Shown here in pieces: positions 31,035 through 39,672 of a stretch of DNA of 64,000 nucleotides. The notes beneath the pieces are model-generated. The model searched no databases, was not told the origin of the DNA, and saw only the letters and a list, made by a program, of their open reading frames with translations. Both the position numbers and the translations under genes were made by a program. The stretch comes from Alteromonadaceae bacterium Bs31 (lineage in GTDB: Bacteria; Pseudomonadota; Gammaproteobacteria; Pseudomonadales; Cellvibrionaceae). Every line of letters begins with the position of its first letter. Positions within the stretch are counted from its first letter, which is position 1. The stretch lies in NCBI GenBank assembly GCA_900177435.1, contig FXAI01000005.1:277059-341058 (forward strand), written 5' to 3'.

Positions 31035-31054
31035 AGCCCGCGCAGCGGGCGCTC
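31035..31054. repeat. Single hairpin module between cysD and cysN
   Basis: A 6-bp stem (31036-31041 with 31045-31050) around GCA, ending in GCGCTC. It has the same grammar as the modules of the arrays near rpsA (stem, short purine loop, stem, then CGCTC). It is followed by a direct repeat AAAAATTTTGC on both sides of GGAG, just before cysN. Confidence 0.6.
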
Positions 31055-31081
31055 AAAAATTTTGCGGAGAAAAATTTTGCC

Positions 31082-32488
31082 ATGTCTCACCAATCAGATT
31101 TAATTGAAACAGACATCGATGCGTATTTGGCGCAGCACGAAAGAAAAGAACTGTTGCGTTTTTTAACCTGCGGCAGCGTTGATGATGGAAAATCCACCTT
31201 AATTGGGCGCTTGCTGCACGATTCAAAAATGATTTATGAAGACCAATTGGCAGCAGTTACTTCAGACTCCAATAAGCATGGCACCACCGGTGAAAAAGTG
31301 GATTTAGCCTTACTTGTGGATGGTTTACAGGCGGAGAGAGAGCAGGGTATTACCATCGATGTGGCTTACCGTTATTTCTCTACTGCCAAACGAAAATTTA
31401 TCATCGCTGATACGCCTGGGCACGAACAGTACACTCGCAATATGGCCACCGGTGCGTCTACCTGTGATCTGGCAATAATTCTGATAGATGCCAGATATGG
31501 CGTACAAACTCAAACCCGTCGCCATTCCTATATCGCTTCTCTTTTGGGTATTAAGCACATTGTTGTAGCCATTAACAAAATGGATTTGGTGGATTTTGAC
31601 CAGAAACGTTTTGAAGAAATTAAGGCAGAATATATAGAAATGTCTCACTCTCTTAATGAGGCAGAAATGTTTTTCGTACCCATGTCCGCGTTGGATGGCG
31701 ACAATGTGGTAAATATTAGTGAAAGGTCACCCTGGTACAAGGGCTTATCTTTAATGGATATACTGGAATCTGTTGAAGTCGCTGCGGATAAAAACGTAGT
31801 GGATTTTCGCTATCCAGTACAATATGTCAATCGTCCAAACCTCAATTTTCGTGGCTTCTGCGGAACTGTTGCATCCGGGGTGGTAAAAGTAGGCGATGAA
31901 GTGAAGGTCTATCCTTCTCAAAAAACCAGTCGTATTAAGTCCATCTATACCTACGATGGTGAAATCGAAAAAGCGCATATCGATCAATCGGTAACGCTCA
32001 CACTGGAAGACGAAATTGATATCAGCCGCGGCGATATGATTGTTCAGGCTGGCGCGCAACCGGAATTCTCCGATCGGGCAAGGGCGCATCTGGTATGGAT
32101 GTCAGAATCTGCCATGCAGCGAAACAAGCAATACCTGTTCAAATTCGCCAGTAAAATTACCCCGGGTGTAGTGTCGGATGTCGAGTACAAAATCGACGTA
32201 AATAGCTTCGAGCACGAAAATGTAGAGCAAATGGCGTTAAATGATATTGCCGTAGTGGATATTGAGCTGGAGCAGCAGGTACTTATGGATCCCTACCAGG
32301 TTAATCGCGCTACGGGTGCCTTTATTATTATCGATCGCTTGAGCAATATTACTGTTGGGGCAGGAATGATAATGCGCTCTCTGGAGGCTAAAGAGCAGGC
32401 CGCATCGCAGTATTCTGAATTTGAGCTGGAGTTTAACGCGCTAGTGCGAAAACATTTCCCACACTGGGAGGCTAAAAAGCTTCAATAA
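31082..32488 (+). CDS. cysN: Sulfate adenylyltransferase subunit 1 (CysN GTPase)
   Basis: 468 residues. Elongation-factor-like GTPase motifs: [10 protein letters not shown] (G1), [12 protein letters not shown] (G3) and NKMDLVD (G4), followed by two beta-barrel domains. GTP hydrolysis drives APS formation by CysD. The protein stops without the C-terminal kinase domain of CysNC fusions, which agrees with the separate cysC upstream. The best SD (GGAG at 31063) is 13 bases from the ATG, longer than usual. Confidence 0.95.
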   Translation: MSHQSDLIETDIDAYLAQHERKELLRFLTCGSVDDGKSTLIGRLLHDSKMIYEDQLAAVTSDSNKHGTTGEKVDLALLVDGLQAEREQGITIDVAYRYFSTAKRKFIIADTPGHEQYTRNMATGASTCDLAIILIDARYGVQTQTRRHSYIASLLGIKHIVVAINKMDLVDFDQKRFEEIKAEYIEMSHSLNEAEMFFVPMSALDGDNVVNISERSPWYKGLSLMDILESVEVAADKNVVDFRYPVQYVNRPNLNFRGFCGTVASGVVKVGDEVKVYPSQKTSRIKSIYTYDGEIEKAHIDQSVTLTLEDEIDISRGDMIVQAGAQPEFSDRARAHLVWMSESAMQRNKQYLFKFASKITPGVVSDVEYKIDVNSFEHENVEQMALNDIAVVDIELEQQVLMDPYQVNRATGAFIIIDRLSNITVGAGMIMRSLEAKEQAASQYSEFELEFNALVRKHFPHWEAKKLQ

Positions 32489-32842
32489 CAAGCGCTGCTT
32501 TATGTGAGCGCCAGTTCTAAGCTGCTCCTGAGTTACCAGCACATGCTAAATACGCGTGGTAGCTTGCGAGCAGTATCCTTGCCTTATGTGGCAAGCGCCT
32601 GTAAAAAAACGTTCTTACGTCTATCTACTTCGCCTTCCTCTCTAGTCTCTACCGTATGCTGGGTGCTATAAAACCACCCGCATTATCCAAGTCATTAAAA
32701 ATGTCCTACGGGTTTTGGCGACAATTTCCTACAAAAGCTTCATAGAATTCCTACAGAACCCGCGCCGTGCTTTTTGTACATTATCTCTCGAGGCAAAAGT
32801 CTCGAACTCAAACATCAAATTAATTATCTCAAGGAGAGAAAC
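32489..32842 (+). other. 354-bp intergenic region before the ComEA-like gene, with three spaced TCCTAC motifs
   Basis: No gene was recognised. A weak hairpin CTTGCC/GGCAAG occurs around 32580. Further down, TCCTAC occurs at 32704, 32727 and 32749, 22-23 bp apart, which is about two helical turns. A TTTGTACATTAT stretch near 32773 could hold a promoter. A good ribosome site (AAGGAGAG) ends the region at 32831-32838. Confidence 0.5.
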
Positions 32843-33193
32843 ATGACAAGCGGACATGTCGAATCAATTTTCAAGAGTTTAAATAAGCACTTTGTAAACC
32901 TGATGCTAGCCCTTTCTGTAGTGTGTTTAATGGGAGCGGCGCCCTTATCGCTAGCGGCAAAGGATGCTGCTAAAAAGGAAAATGCAGCTGTAGTCGCAAG
33001 CAAAGTAAATATCAACAAGGCAAATGCTGAAACTATCGCACAGGTTTTAACGGGCGTTGGTGCAAGCAAAGCTGAGGCGATTGTTGCTTATCGGAACGAT
33101 CACGGCCGATTTAAATCTGTAGAAACCTTGTTAGAAGTGAAAGGTATTGGTGAGGCCACCTTGGAAAAGAATAAGGGTAAAATCGTACTCTAA
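32843..33193 (+). CDS. ComEA-like helix-hairpin-helix DNA-binding protein
   Basis: 116 residues from ATG 32843, chosen for the AAGGAGAG ribosome site. A longer TTG-initiated frame is not supported. An N-terminal hydrophobic signal or anchor (LMLALSVVCLMGAAPLSLAA) is followed by a ComEA-type tandem HhH domain (VNINKANAETIAQVLTGVG, KSVETLLEVKGIGEATLEKN). Such proteins bind DNA non-specifically in the periplasm and can serve DNA uptake; a direct role here is not demonstrated. A strong terminator follows. Confidence 0.85.
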   Translation: MTSGHVESIFKSLNKHFVNLMLALSVVCLMGAAPLSLAAKDAAKKENAAVVASKVNINKANAETIAQVLTGVGASKAEAIVAYRNDHGRFKSVETLLEVKGIGEATLEKNKGKIVL

Positions 33194-33214
33194 GGTACGA
33201 GCTCAGTAGCAAGG

Positions 33215-33246
33215 ACAGCATACCTGTAAGCAGGTGTGCTGTTTTT
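33215..33246 (+). terminator. Intrinsic terminator after the ComEA-like gene
   Basis: 12-bp stem with one T-G pair (33215-33226 with 33231-33242), loop TAAG, then TTTTT. It isolates the ComEA-like gene from pyrF. Confidence 0.87.
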
Positions 33247-33327
33247 GTGTTTGTGATACCTGCATACAGGCACAGCAATAATTCTCGATTAGCGGTAAAA
33301 TGCTCCGGTAGCAATAGGAGATCGTTT

Positions 33328-34029
33328 ATGCTCAACTCAGGCCCCAAACTGCTGGTAGCCTTGGATTACAGTACAGCAGATCAGTGCTTGGCACTTGTTA
33401 AGCAACTCAACCCTTCCCTCTGTCGACTTAAAATAGGTAAAGAGCTGTTTACAGCTGCTGGCCCAGGGGTAGTCGAGTCAGTGCAAAAGCTCGGGTTCGA
33501 CGTGTTTCTGGATTTAAAATTTCACGATATCCCCAATACCGTTGCCGGTGCGGTGAAGTCCGCAGCAAACCTGGGTGTGTGGATGCTTAATGTACACGCC
33601 TGCGGTGGAGCAAGAATGATGGAGGCCGCCGTTGCCGCCCTGCAGGCCTATCAACACAAGCCCTTATTGATTGCCGTGACCGTACTCACCAGCATGGATG
33701 AAAGTGACCTGCTTGGTGTTGGTATAAAGGAGGCGCCCGAAACAGTTGTGCAGCGTTTAGCCCGGCTTGCCAAAGACTCCGGTATGGACGGTGTAGTAAG
33801 CTCAGCAAAAGAAGTTAATGCCATGAAGTCTGCATTGGGCCCGGCTTTCCTCAGTATAACGCCCGGTATCCGCCCGGCAACGGCCGCGGTTGGTGACCAA
33901 AAGCGCGTGGTGACGCCAGAGCAAGCCATTGCAAACGGTAGCGACTACATTGTGGTTGGTCGGCCAATAACCCAGGCAGAAAACCCTGCACAAGCCTGTG
34001 CAGCTATTGCCGCCAGTATTGCGGATTAA
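33328..34029 (+). CDS. pyrF: Orotidine 5'-phosphate decarboxylase
   Basis: 233 residues from ATG 33328 (GGAG nine bases upstream). It has the catalytic segment DLKFHDIPNTVAGAV and the phosphate loop GRPITQAENP. It makes UMP in pyrimidine synthesis. In E. coli pyrF lies next to lapAB; here it is one gene away, with cmk intervening. Confidence 0.95.
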   Translation: MLNSGPKLLVALDYSTADQCLALVKQLNPSLCRLKIGKELFTAAGPGVVESVQKLGFDVFLDLKFHDIPNTVAGAVKSAANLGVWMLNVHACGGARMMEAAVAALQAYQHKPLLIAVTVLTSMDESDLLGVGIKEAPETVVQRLARLAKDSGMDGVVSSAKEVNAMKSALGPAFLSITPGIRPATAAVGDQKRVVTPEQAIANGSDYIVVGRPITQAENPAQACAAIAASIAD

Positions 34030-34050
34030 TTCATTATTAGACCAAAACAT

Positions 34051-34731
34051 ATGATGCAAACAATACCCCTTATCACCATCGATGGCCCAAGCGGCTCAGG
34101 TAAAGGCACCATCAGTCGTTTAGTGGCAGGAGAGGTGGGTTACGCATTGCTCGACAGCGGGGCAATCTATCGCTTGGCGGCGCTTGCCTGTATTCAGGAG
34201 AGGGTGGATACGGAGAACGAAACAAGCGTTGCGGCCTTGGCCGAGCAGCTTGATATTCGCTTTGACTTCTCCGGAGAGAGCACCACCGCATTTTTAAACG
34301 AAATCGACGTGAGCCGGAGTATACGTGACGAACAAACCGGCATGATGGCTTCAAAAATTGCGGCCTATCCCGCCGTACGAGCGGCCTTACTAAATCGCCA
34401 ACGCCAGTTCCGGCGGGCTCCAGGCCTGGTTGCAGACGGCAGAGATATGGGTACAGTCGTCTTTCCAGACGCACAGCTAAAAATCTTTTTAACGGCCAGT
34501 GCGCAAGAGAGAGCCGTGCGCCGAGTTAAGCAGCTTCAGTTGGCGGGCCTTGAGCAAATTGATGAACAGCAAATACTGGCGGATATTCAAGCGCGAGATG
34601 AGCGAGACAGCAATCGTGCTGCTGCGCCCTTGGTGCCCGCTGACGATGCCATAGTGTTGGATAGCACTTCTCTCTCAATTAGCGAAGTGTATGAAACGGT
34701 GATGCGCGAATTTAAACAGCGAGGGCTGTGA
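34051..34731 (+). CDS. cmk: Cytidylate kinase
   Basis: 226 residues; P-loop DGPSGSGKGT near residue 11, the DGRDMGTVVFPDA motif and the Arg-rich lid region (ARDERDSNR). It converts CMP and dCMP to the diphosphates. In many gammaproteobacteria rpsA follows directly; here lapA and lapB stand between. The stop overlaps the presumed GTG of lapA. Confidence 0.95.
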   Translation: MMQTIPLITIDGPSGSGKGTISRLVAGEVGYALLDSGAIYRLAALACIQERVDTENETSVAALAEQLDIRFDFSGESTTAFLNEIDVSRSIRDEQTGMMASKIAAYPAVRAALLNRQRQFRRAPGLVADGRDMGTVVFPDAQLKIFLTASAQERAVRRVKQLQLAGLEQIDEQQILADIQARDERDSNRAAAPLVPADDAIVLDSTSLSISEVYETVMREFKQRGL

Positions 34732-35048
34732 AAATCATGTTTTTAAAACTATTCCGATTTATTCGATTTATATTTGTGGTCGCCTGGTTTATTTTGGTTG
34801 TCGTCATTTCCATGTGGATTGCCTACGCCAATAGCGATCCACTTTCTCTCAATCTACTCGGTTTTCAGCTGCCCGAATTAACAACGGGTACATACCTTGG
34901 GGCTACCTTTGCCATTGGCGCTACATTTGGCTGGTTCGGAACTTGGTTGATTGCCCGTATAAAACTTTTCTCTCGCAAGCGTGAGCTGAAGAAAACCAAA
35001 AAAGAAGTGGAGAAACTGCGAACAGCTCATCTTCAGGAAAGCCATTAA
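34728..35048 (+). CDS. lapA: LapA-domain inner membrane protein
   Basis: 106 residues from GTG 34728 (overlapping the cmk stop) or 103 from ATG 34737. Two membrane helices (IFVVAWFILVVVISMWIAY and TYLGATFAIGATFGWFGTWLIA) enclose the sequence NSDPLSLNLLGFQLPEL typical of LapA/DUF1049. A basic coiled tail (KRELKKTKKEVEKL) follows. LapA works with LapB in control of LpxC and LPS assembly. lapB is the next recognisable gene. Confidence 0.88.
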   Translation: MKIMFLKLFRFIRFIFVVAWFILVVVISMWIAYANSDPLSLNLLGFQLPELTTGTYLGATFAIGATFGWFGTWLIARIKLFSRKRELKKTKKEVEKLRTAHLQESH

Positions 35049-35084
35049 ATTGGCAATAAATAGGGTCTAGTTAGAGGGGAATAC

Positions 35085-35246
35085 ATGGAGGCTTTTAATA
35101 GTAACAACGATCCATGGCAGCCCTTGGTATCAAGAGGTTCCTTAAATAAGCCACAATGTAAGGGCACTAAGCAGAACGCTATGGAAGAGGTATTTGTTTG
35201 TGGCGTTAAGTCATTTCTATATAGACACACTATCAACCTACTATGA
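35085..35246 (+). CDS. Small ORF (53 aa) coupled to lapB
   Basis: An open frame of 53 codons with a good ribosome site (GAGGGG, five bases before ATG 35085). Its TGA overlaps the lapB ATG as ATGA, the classical arrangement for translational coupling. The peptide (MEAFNSNNDPWQPLVSRGSL at the start) has no membrane helix and no family I recognise. It may be a leader that couples translation to lapB, a small protein, or chance. Confidence 0.4.
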   Translation: MEAFNSNNDPWQPLVSRGSLNKPQCKGTKQNAMEEVFVCGVKSFLYRHTINLL

Positions 35247-36427
35247 GTGAAGCCCTGGTCTTTGCCTTTATCCTTTTAGCCCTGCTTATTGGTTATTTGC
35301 TTGGCCGATATAGAAGCACGGCAACAAAAAATGTAAAAGGAACGTCCGGTGGCTGGCCGCAAAAAAGATACTACCAAGGCTTAAATTATTTACTTAACGA
35401 TCAACCCGATGCGGCTATCGATACGTTTATCTCCGCACTCGAGGTAAACAGTGACACACTCGAAACACACCTGGCGCTGGGCAATTTATTGCGAAGACGC
35501 GGTGAAACCTCAAAGGCCATTCGCGTACATCAAAATTTATTGGCGCGGCCAAGCTTAAGTAAAGAACAGCTGCACCTGGCGCAAATAGAATTGGGTGTGG
35601 ATTTCCTTAAATCAGGCCTGCTGGATAGAGCGGAAAGCTTATTTCGAGAGCTGGTTGAGGCTAAAAACGTAAGCAAGCCCTTGCGGGCAAAAGCCTTGTC
35701 GTATCTTTTGGAAGTTTATCAAGACGAGCGAGAGTGGCTGCAAGCGATCGACGTAGCGGATCAACTCACCGCAAAAAAATTCTCTGGTACACCAGACCAA
35801 TGGCGTGAAATGCAAGCGCACTACTGCTGTGAACTCGCCGGAAACATGCTGCTAACAAAAGAATTACTCGAAGCGCGTCGCTGGGTGCGCAATGCCCTGC
35901 GCTACGATAAAAATTGCGTGCGCGCCAGTTTGATCCTCGCTCAAATCGAGTTAACAGACCTGGCACCGGCTCAGGCCTTGATCGTGCTCAGAAAAATACC
36001 TCGACAAAACCCAAAATTTGCCCCAGAAGCACTGCAGCTTATATATGAATGTTTTCAGCAGCTGCAAAAGCCAGCAGAACGGGTGGTAATGTTTAGGGAT
36101 ATATACCGTGAGCATCACAGCTTGCCGGTATTAAATTACCTGGTAGAAGCCATCGCGCAAGCGCAGGGCGAGGATGAGGTGGTGGATTTGCTGTTGCAAG
36201 AACTGCCTGCCTTCCCGCAGATGGAGGCCGCCGGGGAGCTACTTAAGGTGGTCTCAGAAAACAAATCGCAATGGGTAGGCTTCAATTACAACACCGTCAA
36301 AGGTGTATTAGAAAAGCTCACAGCAGCGCGCTGCCAGTACGAATGCTCAAACTGCGGCTTTCGTGGAGAGCAGCTACATTGGCTGTGTCCTAGCTGTAAA
36401 AGCTGGAGCAGCATCGCACAGAGGTAG
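35243..36427 (+). CDS. lapB: LPS assembly protein LapB (YciM)
   Basis: 394 residues: N-terminal membrane anchor (ALVFAFILLALLIGYLLGRY), about seven TPR units, and a C-terminal rubredoxin-like metal site with paired CxxC motifs (ECSNCGFR and LCPSCKSW). LapB adapts LpxC to FtsH proteolysis and balances LPS synthesis. A hairpin array starts immediately after the stop. Confidence 0.94.
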   Translation: MSEALVFAFILLALLIGYLLGRYRSTATKNVKGTSGGWPQKRYYQGLNYLLNDQPDAAIDTFISALEVNSDTLETHLALGNLLRRRGETSKAIRVHQNLLARPSLSKEQLHLAQIELGVDFLKSGLLDRAESLFRELVEAKNVSKPLRAKALSYLLEVYQDEREWLQAIDVADQLTAKKFSGTPDQWREMQAHYCCELAGNMLLTKELLEARRWVRNALRYDKNCVRASLILAQIELTDLAPAQALIVLRKIPRQNPKFAPEALQLIYECFQQLQKPAERVVMFRDIYREHHSLPVLNYLVEAIAQAQGEDEVVDLLLQELPAFPQMEAAGELLKVVSENKSQWVGFNYNTVKGVLEKLTAARCQYECSNCGFRGEQLHWLCPSCKSWSSIAQR

Positions 36428-36770
36428 GGGCGCAGGCCTTGCCTGCTGCTGGGGCGTTCGCGTTGCTCACTGGTGGAGCGGCCTTTGGCCTTCTGGAGCG
36501 CAGGCCTTGCCTGCTTCTGGGGCGTTCGCGTTGCTCACTGCTGGAGCGGCCTTTGGCCTTCAGGGGCGCAGGCCTGGCCTGCTTCTGGAACGTTCGCTTT
36601 GCTCACTGCTGGAGCGGCCTTTGGCCTTCTGGGGCGCAGGCTTTGCCTGCTTCGGGAACGTTCGCTGCGCTCACTGCTGGAGCGGCCTTTGGCCTTCTGG
36701 AGCGCAGGCTTTGCCTGCTGCTGGGGCGTTCGCGTTGCTCACTGGTGGAGCGGCCTTCGGCCTTCTGGAA
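36428..36770 (+). repeat. Hairpin-module array A, plus-oriented arm (68-bp units)
   Basis: Five copies of GGAGCGGCC at 36475, 36543, 36611, 36679 and 36747, spaced exactly 68 bp. Each unit is built from three modules starting CTGG-GCG: 20 bp with GGCC-TTT-GGCC, 24 bp with GCAGGC-TTT-GCCTGC, and 24 bp with AGCG-TT-CGCT. Because 68 is not a multiple of three and the modules lack stop codons, all forward frames stay open and give spurious ORFs of up to 251 codons. Confidence 0.92.
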
Positions 36771-37165
36771 GCCGCGAAGCGGCGCTCAGTTTTATCGTCT
36801 TTTCTCCAGAAGCGGCAAAGCCGCGCTCCAGCAGAGAGCGAAGCGAACGCCCCAGAAGGCCAAAGGCCGCTCTAGCAAGGAGCGCAGCGACTGCTCCCCA
36901 AAGAGAACAAAGCGACCCTCAGTTTTATTTATCTTTACTCCAGAAGCGGCAAAGCCGCGCTCCAGCAGAGAGCGAAGCGAACGCCCCAGAAGGCCAAAGG
37001 CCGCTCCAGCAAGGAGCGCAGCGACTGCTCCCCAAAGAGAACAAAGCGCCCCTCATTTTTATTCATCTTTTCCCCAGAAGCGGCAAAGCCGCGCTCCACC
37101 AGAGAGCGCAGCGAACGCCCCAGAAGGCCGAAAGGCCGCTCCAGCAAGGAGCAAAGCGACTGCCC
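36771..37165 (-). repeat. Hairpin-module array A, minus-oriented arm (134-bp units)
   Basis: After a switch hairpin (GCCGC-GAA-GCGGC, 36771-36783) the same modules run in reverse complement. They are organised in units that begin CTCCAGAAGCGGC or the variant CCCCAGAAGCGGC, at 36804, 36938 and 37072, exactly 134 bp apart. Units are separated by a T-rich spacer (AGTTTTAT...TCTTT). Together with the plus arm this forms a large imperfect inverted repeat upstream of rpsA. Confidence 0.92.
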
Positions 37166-37196
37166 ACTCAACAAATCTACTTGAGATTTGTTGAGT
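37166..37196. promoter_or_regulatory. Hairpin at the head of the rpsA leader
   Basis: A perfect 13-bp inverted repeat (37166-37178 with 37184-37196), loop ACTTG, directly after array A and 130 bases before the rpsA ATG. No T-run follows, so it is not a standard terminator for lapB. S1 is known to autoregulate its leader in E. coli; whether this hairpin does so is not shown. Confidence 0.5.
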
Positions 37197-37325
37197 AACC
37201 TGTTAACGTCGCGCGCCCGTAAACCCACTAAATCACTCCCAAGCCAGAAGCGGGGTGATTTACGTAAAAAATCAACTGACCCGCATAACTGGCAAATGCG
37301 GCTTCTAAAAAAACAGGTATTACGC

Positions 37326-39008
37326 ATGAGCGAAAGCTTTGCAGAGCTCTTTGAAGAGAGTTTACAAACTATTGATATGGTGCCAGGCACCATCGTAACC
37401 GGTGTCGTCATCGACATCGATCAAGACTGGGTAACTGTTCACGCAGGCCTCAAGTCCGAAGGCGTTATTCCCGCCGTACAATTTCTCAACGAAAAAGGTG
37501 AACTCACGCTGAGCATTGGCGATGAAGTTCAGGTTGCCTTGGAAACTGTAGAAGACGGTTTCGGTGAAACTCGCCTTTCTCGTGAAAAAGCCAAGCGTGC
37601 AGAGTCCTGGAAGGTTCTGGAAGCGGCTCACGAATCCGAAGAAGTTATTATAGGTGTGATTAACGGTAAGGTTAAAGGTGGTTTCACCGTTGACGTTGCT
37701 GGTATTCGTGCCTTCCTGCCAGGTTCCCTGGTAGATGTTCGCCCCGTGCGCGAAACCAACCATCTGGAAGGTAAAGAGCTTGAATTTAAAGTTATCAAGC
37801 TGGATCAAAAACGCAACAACGTTGTGGTAAGCCGTCGCGCAGTGATGGAGCAAACCAACACCGAAGAGCGTGAAGAATTGCTGTCCACACTGCAAGAAGG
37901 CCAGGCTGTTAAAGGTGTGGTTAAAAACCTTACCGATTACGGTGCCTTTGTTGACCTGGGCGGCGTAGACGGCCTGCTTCACATCACCGACATGGCCTGG
38001 AAGCGCATTAAGCATCCTGGCGAAATCGTTGCTGTTGGCGATGAAATCGACGTTAAAGTGCTTAAGTTCGACCGTGAGCGCAACCGTGTTTCTCTTGGCC
38101 TCAAGCAACTGGGTGAAGATCCATGGGCAGCTATCACCAACCGTTACCCAGAAGGTGCCAAAGTTAAAGCAACCATCACCAACCTCACCGACTACGGCTG
38201 CTTTGCCGAAATCGAAGAGGGTGTTGAAGGCCTGGTACACGTATCCGAAATGGATTGGACCAACAAGAACATCCACCCAAGCAAAGTTGTCAATCTTGGC
38301 GACGAAGTAGAAGTGATGATTCTCGACATCGACGAAGAGCGTCGTCGTATTTCTCTGGGTATCAAGCAGTGTCAAGAAAACCCATGGGATGCCTTCAGCA
38401 ACCAGTTTGCCAAAGGTGACAAAATCTCCGGTAAGATCAAATCCATCACCGATTTCGGTATCTTTATCGGTCTCGACGGTGGCATCGATGGCCTGGTTCA
38501 CCTTTCAGACATCAGCTGGAACGAAGTTGGCGAAGAAGCCGTACGTAAGTACAAGAAAGGCGACGAGCTGGAAACCGTTGTACTGGCTATCGACCCAGAG
38601 CGTGAGCGCATCTCCCTTGGCATCAAGCAGCTTGAAGAAGATCCGTTCTCAATCTACGTTACCAACAACGATAAAGGTTCCATCGTTATCGGTACGATCA
38701 AGTCAGTAGACGCCAAAGAGGCGCTAATAACACTGTCTGATGATGTAGAAGCAACGCTTAAAGCCTCTGAGATCAGTCGCGATAAGGTGGAAGACGCCCG
38801 CAACGCGCTGAAAGAGGGTGAAGAAGTTGAAGCTAAAATCACCAACGTTGATCGCAAAAACCGCACTATCATGCTCAGTATCAAAGCGAAAGATAACGAC
38901 GAAGAGAAAGCCGCTATCAAAGAGCACAGCAGCAAAACTACCGAGCAATCGACAGCCACTACACTGGGTGATCTGATTAAAGCGGAAATGGAATCTAAAG
39001 ATAAATAG
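37326..39008 (+). CDS. rpsA: 30S ribosomal protein S1
   Basis: 560 residues from ATG 37326 ([13 protein letters not shown]), the conserved S1 start. The open frame from 37188 is an extension into the leader. Six S1 RNA-binding domains are recognisable by repeated segments such as [22 protein letters not shown] and [23 protein letters not shown]1 brings mRNA to the ribosome. The gene is isolated by hairpin arrays on both sides and ends in its own terminator. Confidence 0.97.
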   Translation: MSESFAELFEESLQTIDMVPGTIVTGVVIDIDQDWVTVHAGLKSEGVIPAVQFLNEKGELTLSIGDEVQVALETVEDGFGETRLSREKAKRAESWKVLEAAHESEEVIIGVINGKVKGGFTVDVAGIRAFLPGSLVDVRPVRETNHLEGKELEFKVIKLDQKRNNVVVSRRAVMEQTNTEEREELLSTLQEGQAVKGVVKNLTDYGAFVDLGGVDGLLHITDMAWKRIKHPGEIVAVGDEIDVKVLKFDRERNRVSLGLKQLGEDPWAAITNRYPEGAKVKATITNLTDYGCFAEIEEGVEGLVHVSEMDWTNKNIHPSKVVNLGDEVEVMILDIDEERRRISLGIKQCQENPWDAFSNQFAKGDKISGKIKSITDFGIFIGLDGGIDGLVHLSDISWNEVGEEAVRKYKKGDELETVVLAIDPERERISLGIKQLEEDPFSIYVTNNDKGSIVIGTIKSVDAKEALITLSDDVEATLKASEISRDKVEDARNALKEGEEVEAKITNVDRKNRTIMLSIKAKDNDEEKAAIKEHSSKTTEQSTATTLGDLIKAEMESKDK

Positions 39009-39035
39009 ACCCAAATCGCGTTAAGCTTGTGCAAG

Positions 39036-39058
39036 AAGGCGGCCATTGGCCGCCTTTT
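39036..39058 (+). terminator. Intrinsic terminator of rpsA
   Basis: 9-bp GC-rich stem (39036-39044 with 39048-39056), loop ATT, followed by TTCTCGTTTT. It is 28 bases after the rpsA stop. Confidence 0.85.
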
Positions 39059-39061
39059 CTC

Positions 39062-39368
39062 GTTTTGAGCGAGCGCCAGCGAAGCTGGCTTCTGGGAGCG
39101 GCCTTTGGCCTTCTGGAGCGCAGGCTTTGCCTGCTTCTGGAGCGTTCGCTTTGCTCACTGCTGGAGCGGCCTTCGGCCTTCTGGAGCGCAGGCTTTGCCT
39201 GCTTCTGGGGCGTTCGCTTTGCTCACTGATGGAGCGTTCGCGTTGCTCACTGCTGGAGCGTTCGCGTTGCTCACTGCTGGAGCGGCCTTTGGCCTTCTGG
39301 AACGCAGGCCTTGCCTGCTTCTGGAACGCTCGCTGCGCTCTCTGCTAGGGTGGGCTATTGGTCTTCTG
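39062..39368 (+). repeat. Hairpin-module array B, plus-oriented arm
   Basis: Begins with a solitary module (CCAGC-GAA-GCTGG) and continues with GGAGCGGCC at 39095, 39163 and 39279. The first interval is 68 bp; the second is 116 bp, which equals 68 plus two extra 24-bp modules of the AGCGTTCGCT type. This shows that single modules are gained or lost as units. Confidence 0.9.
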
Positions 39369-39500
39369 GAAGCCGCGAAGCGGCGCTCGGTTAAGCTATC
39401 TTTTCTCCAGAAGCGGCAAAGCCGCGCTCCACCAGAGAGCGCAGCGAACGCCCCAGAAGGCCAAAGGCCGCTCCAGCAAGGAGCGAAGCGACTGCTCCCC
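39251..39500. repeat. 250-bp direct duplication, left copy
   Basis: Aligns without gaps to 40211-40460 at a constant offset of 960 bases, with about 9 differences in 250 by manual comparison. It covers the plus-to-minus junction of the hairpin array. The two copies bracket the four-helix-bundle gene. Confidence 0.9.
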
Positions 39501-39645
39501 AAAGAGAGCAAAGCGACCCTCAGTTTTATCGTCTTTTCTCCAGAAGCGGCAAAGCCGCGCTCCAGCAGAGAGCGCAGCGAACGCCCCAGAAGGCCGAAGG
39601 CCGATCCAGCAAGGAGCGAAGCGACTGCTCCCCGAACAGAGCGAC
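39369..39645 (-). repeat. Hairpin-module array B, minus-oriented arm
   Basis: Switch hairpin followed by reverse-complement units beginning CTCCAGAAGCGGC at 39405 and 39538 (133 bp apart). The same module order and T-rich spacers occur as in array A. It ends about 30 bases from the stop of the four-helix-bundle gene. Confidence 0.9.
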
Positions 39646-39672
39646 TGCTCCCAATACAAACAAAACTGGCAC

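Noticed and set aside
36363..37198. Several long forward ORFs (up to 251 codons) rich in Leu, Arg, Trp and Ala
   Set aside because: They lie wholly in the 68-bp and 134-bp hairpin repeats, are open in all frames, shift frame with each unit and have no domain or proper start; the same applies to ORFs at 39029-39729, 40059-40527 and 41136-41411.
37362..38501. 379-codon minus-strand ORF
   Set aside because: Antisense shadow of rpsA, caused by codon bias of a highly expressed gene; composition rich in Phe, Asn and Val with no family features.
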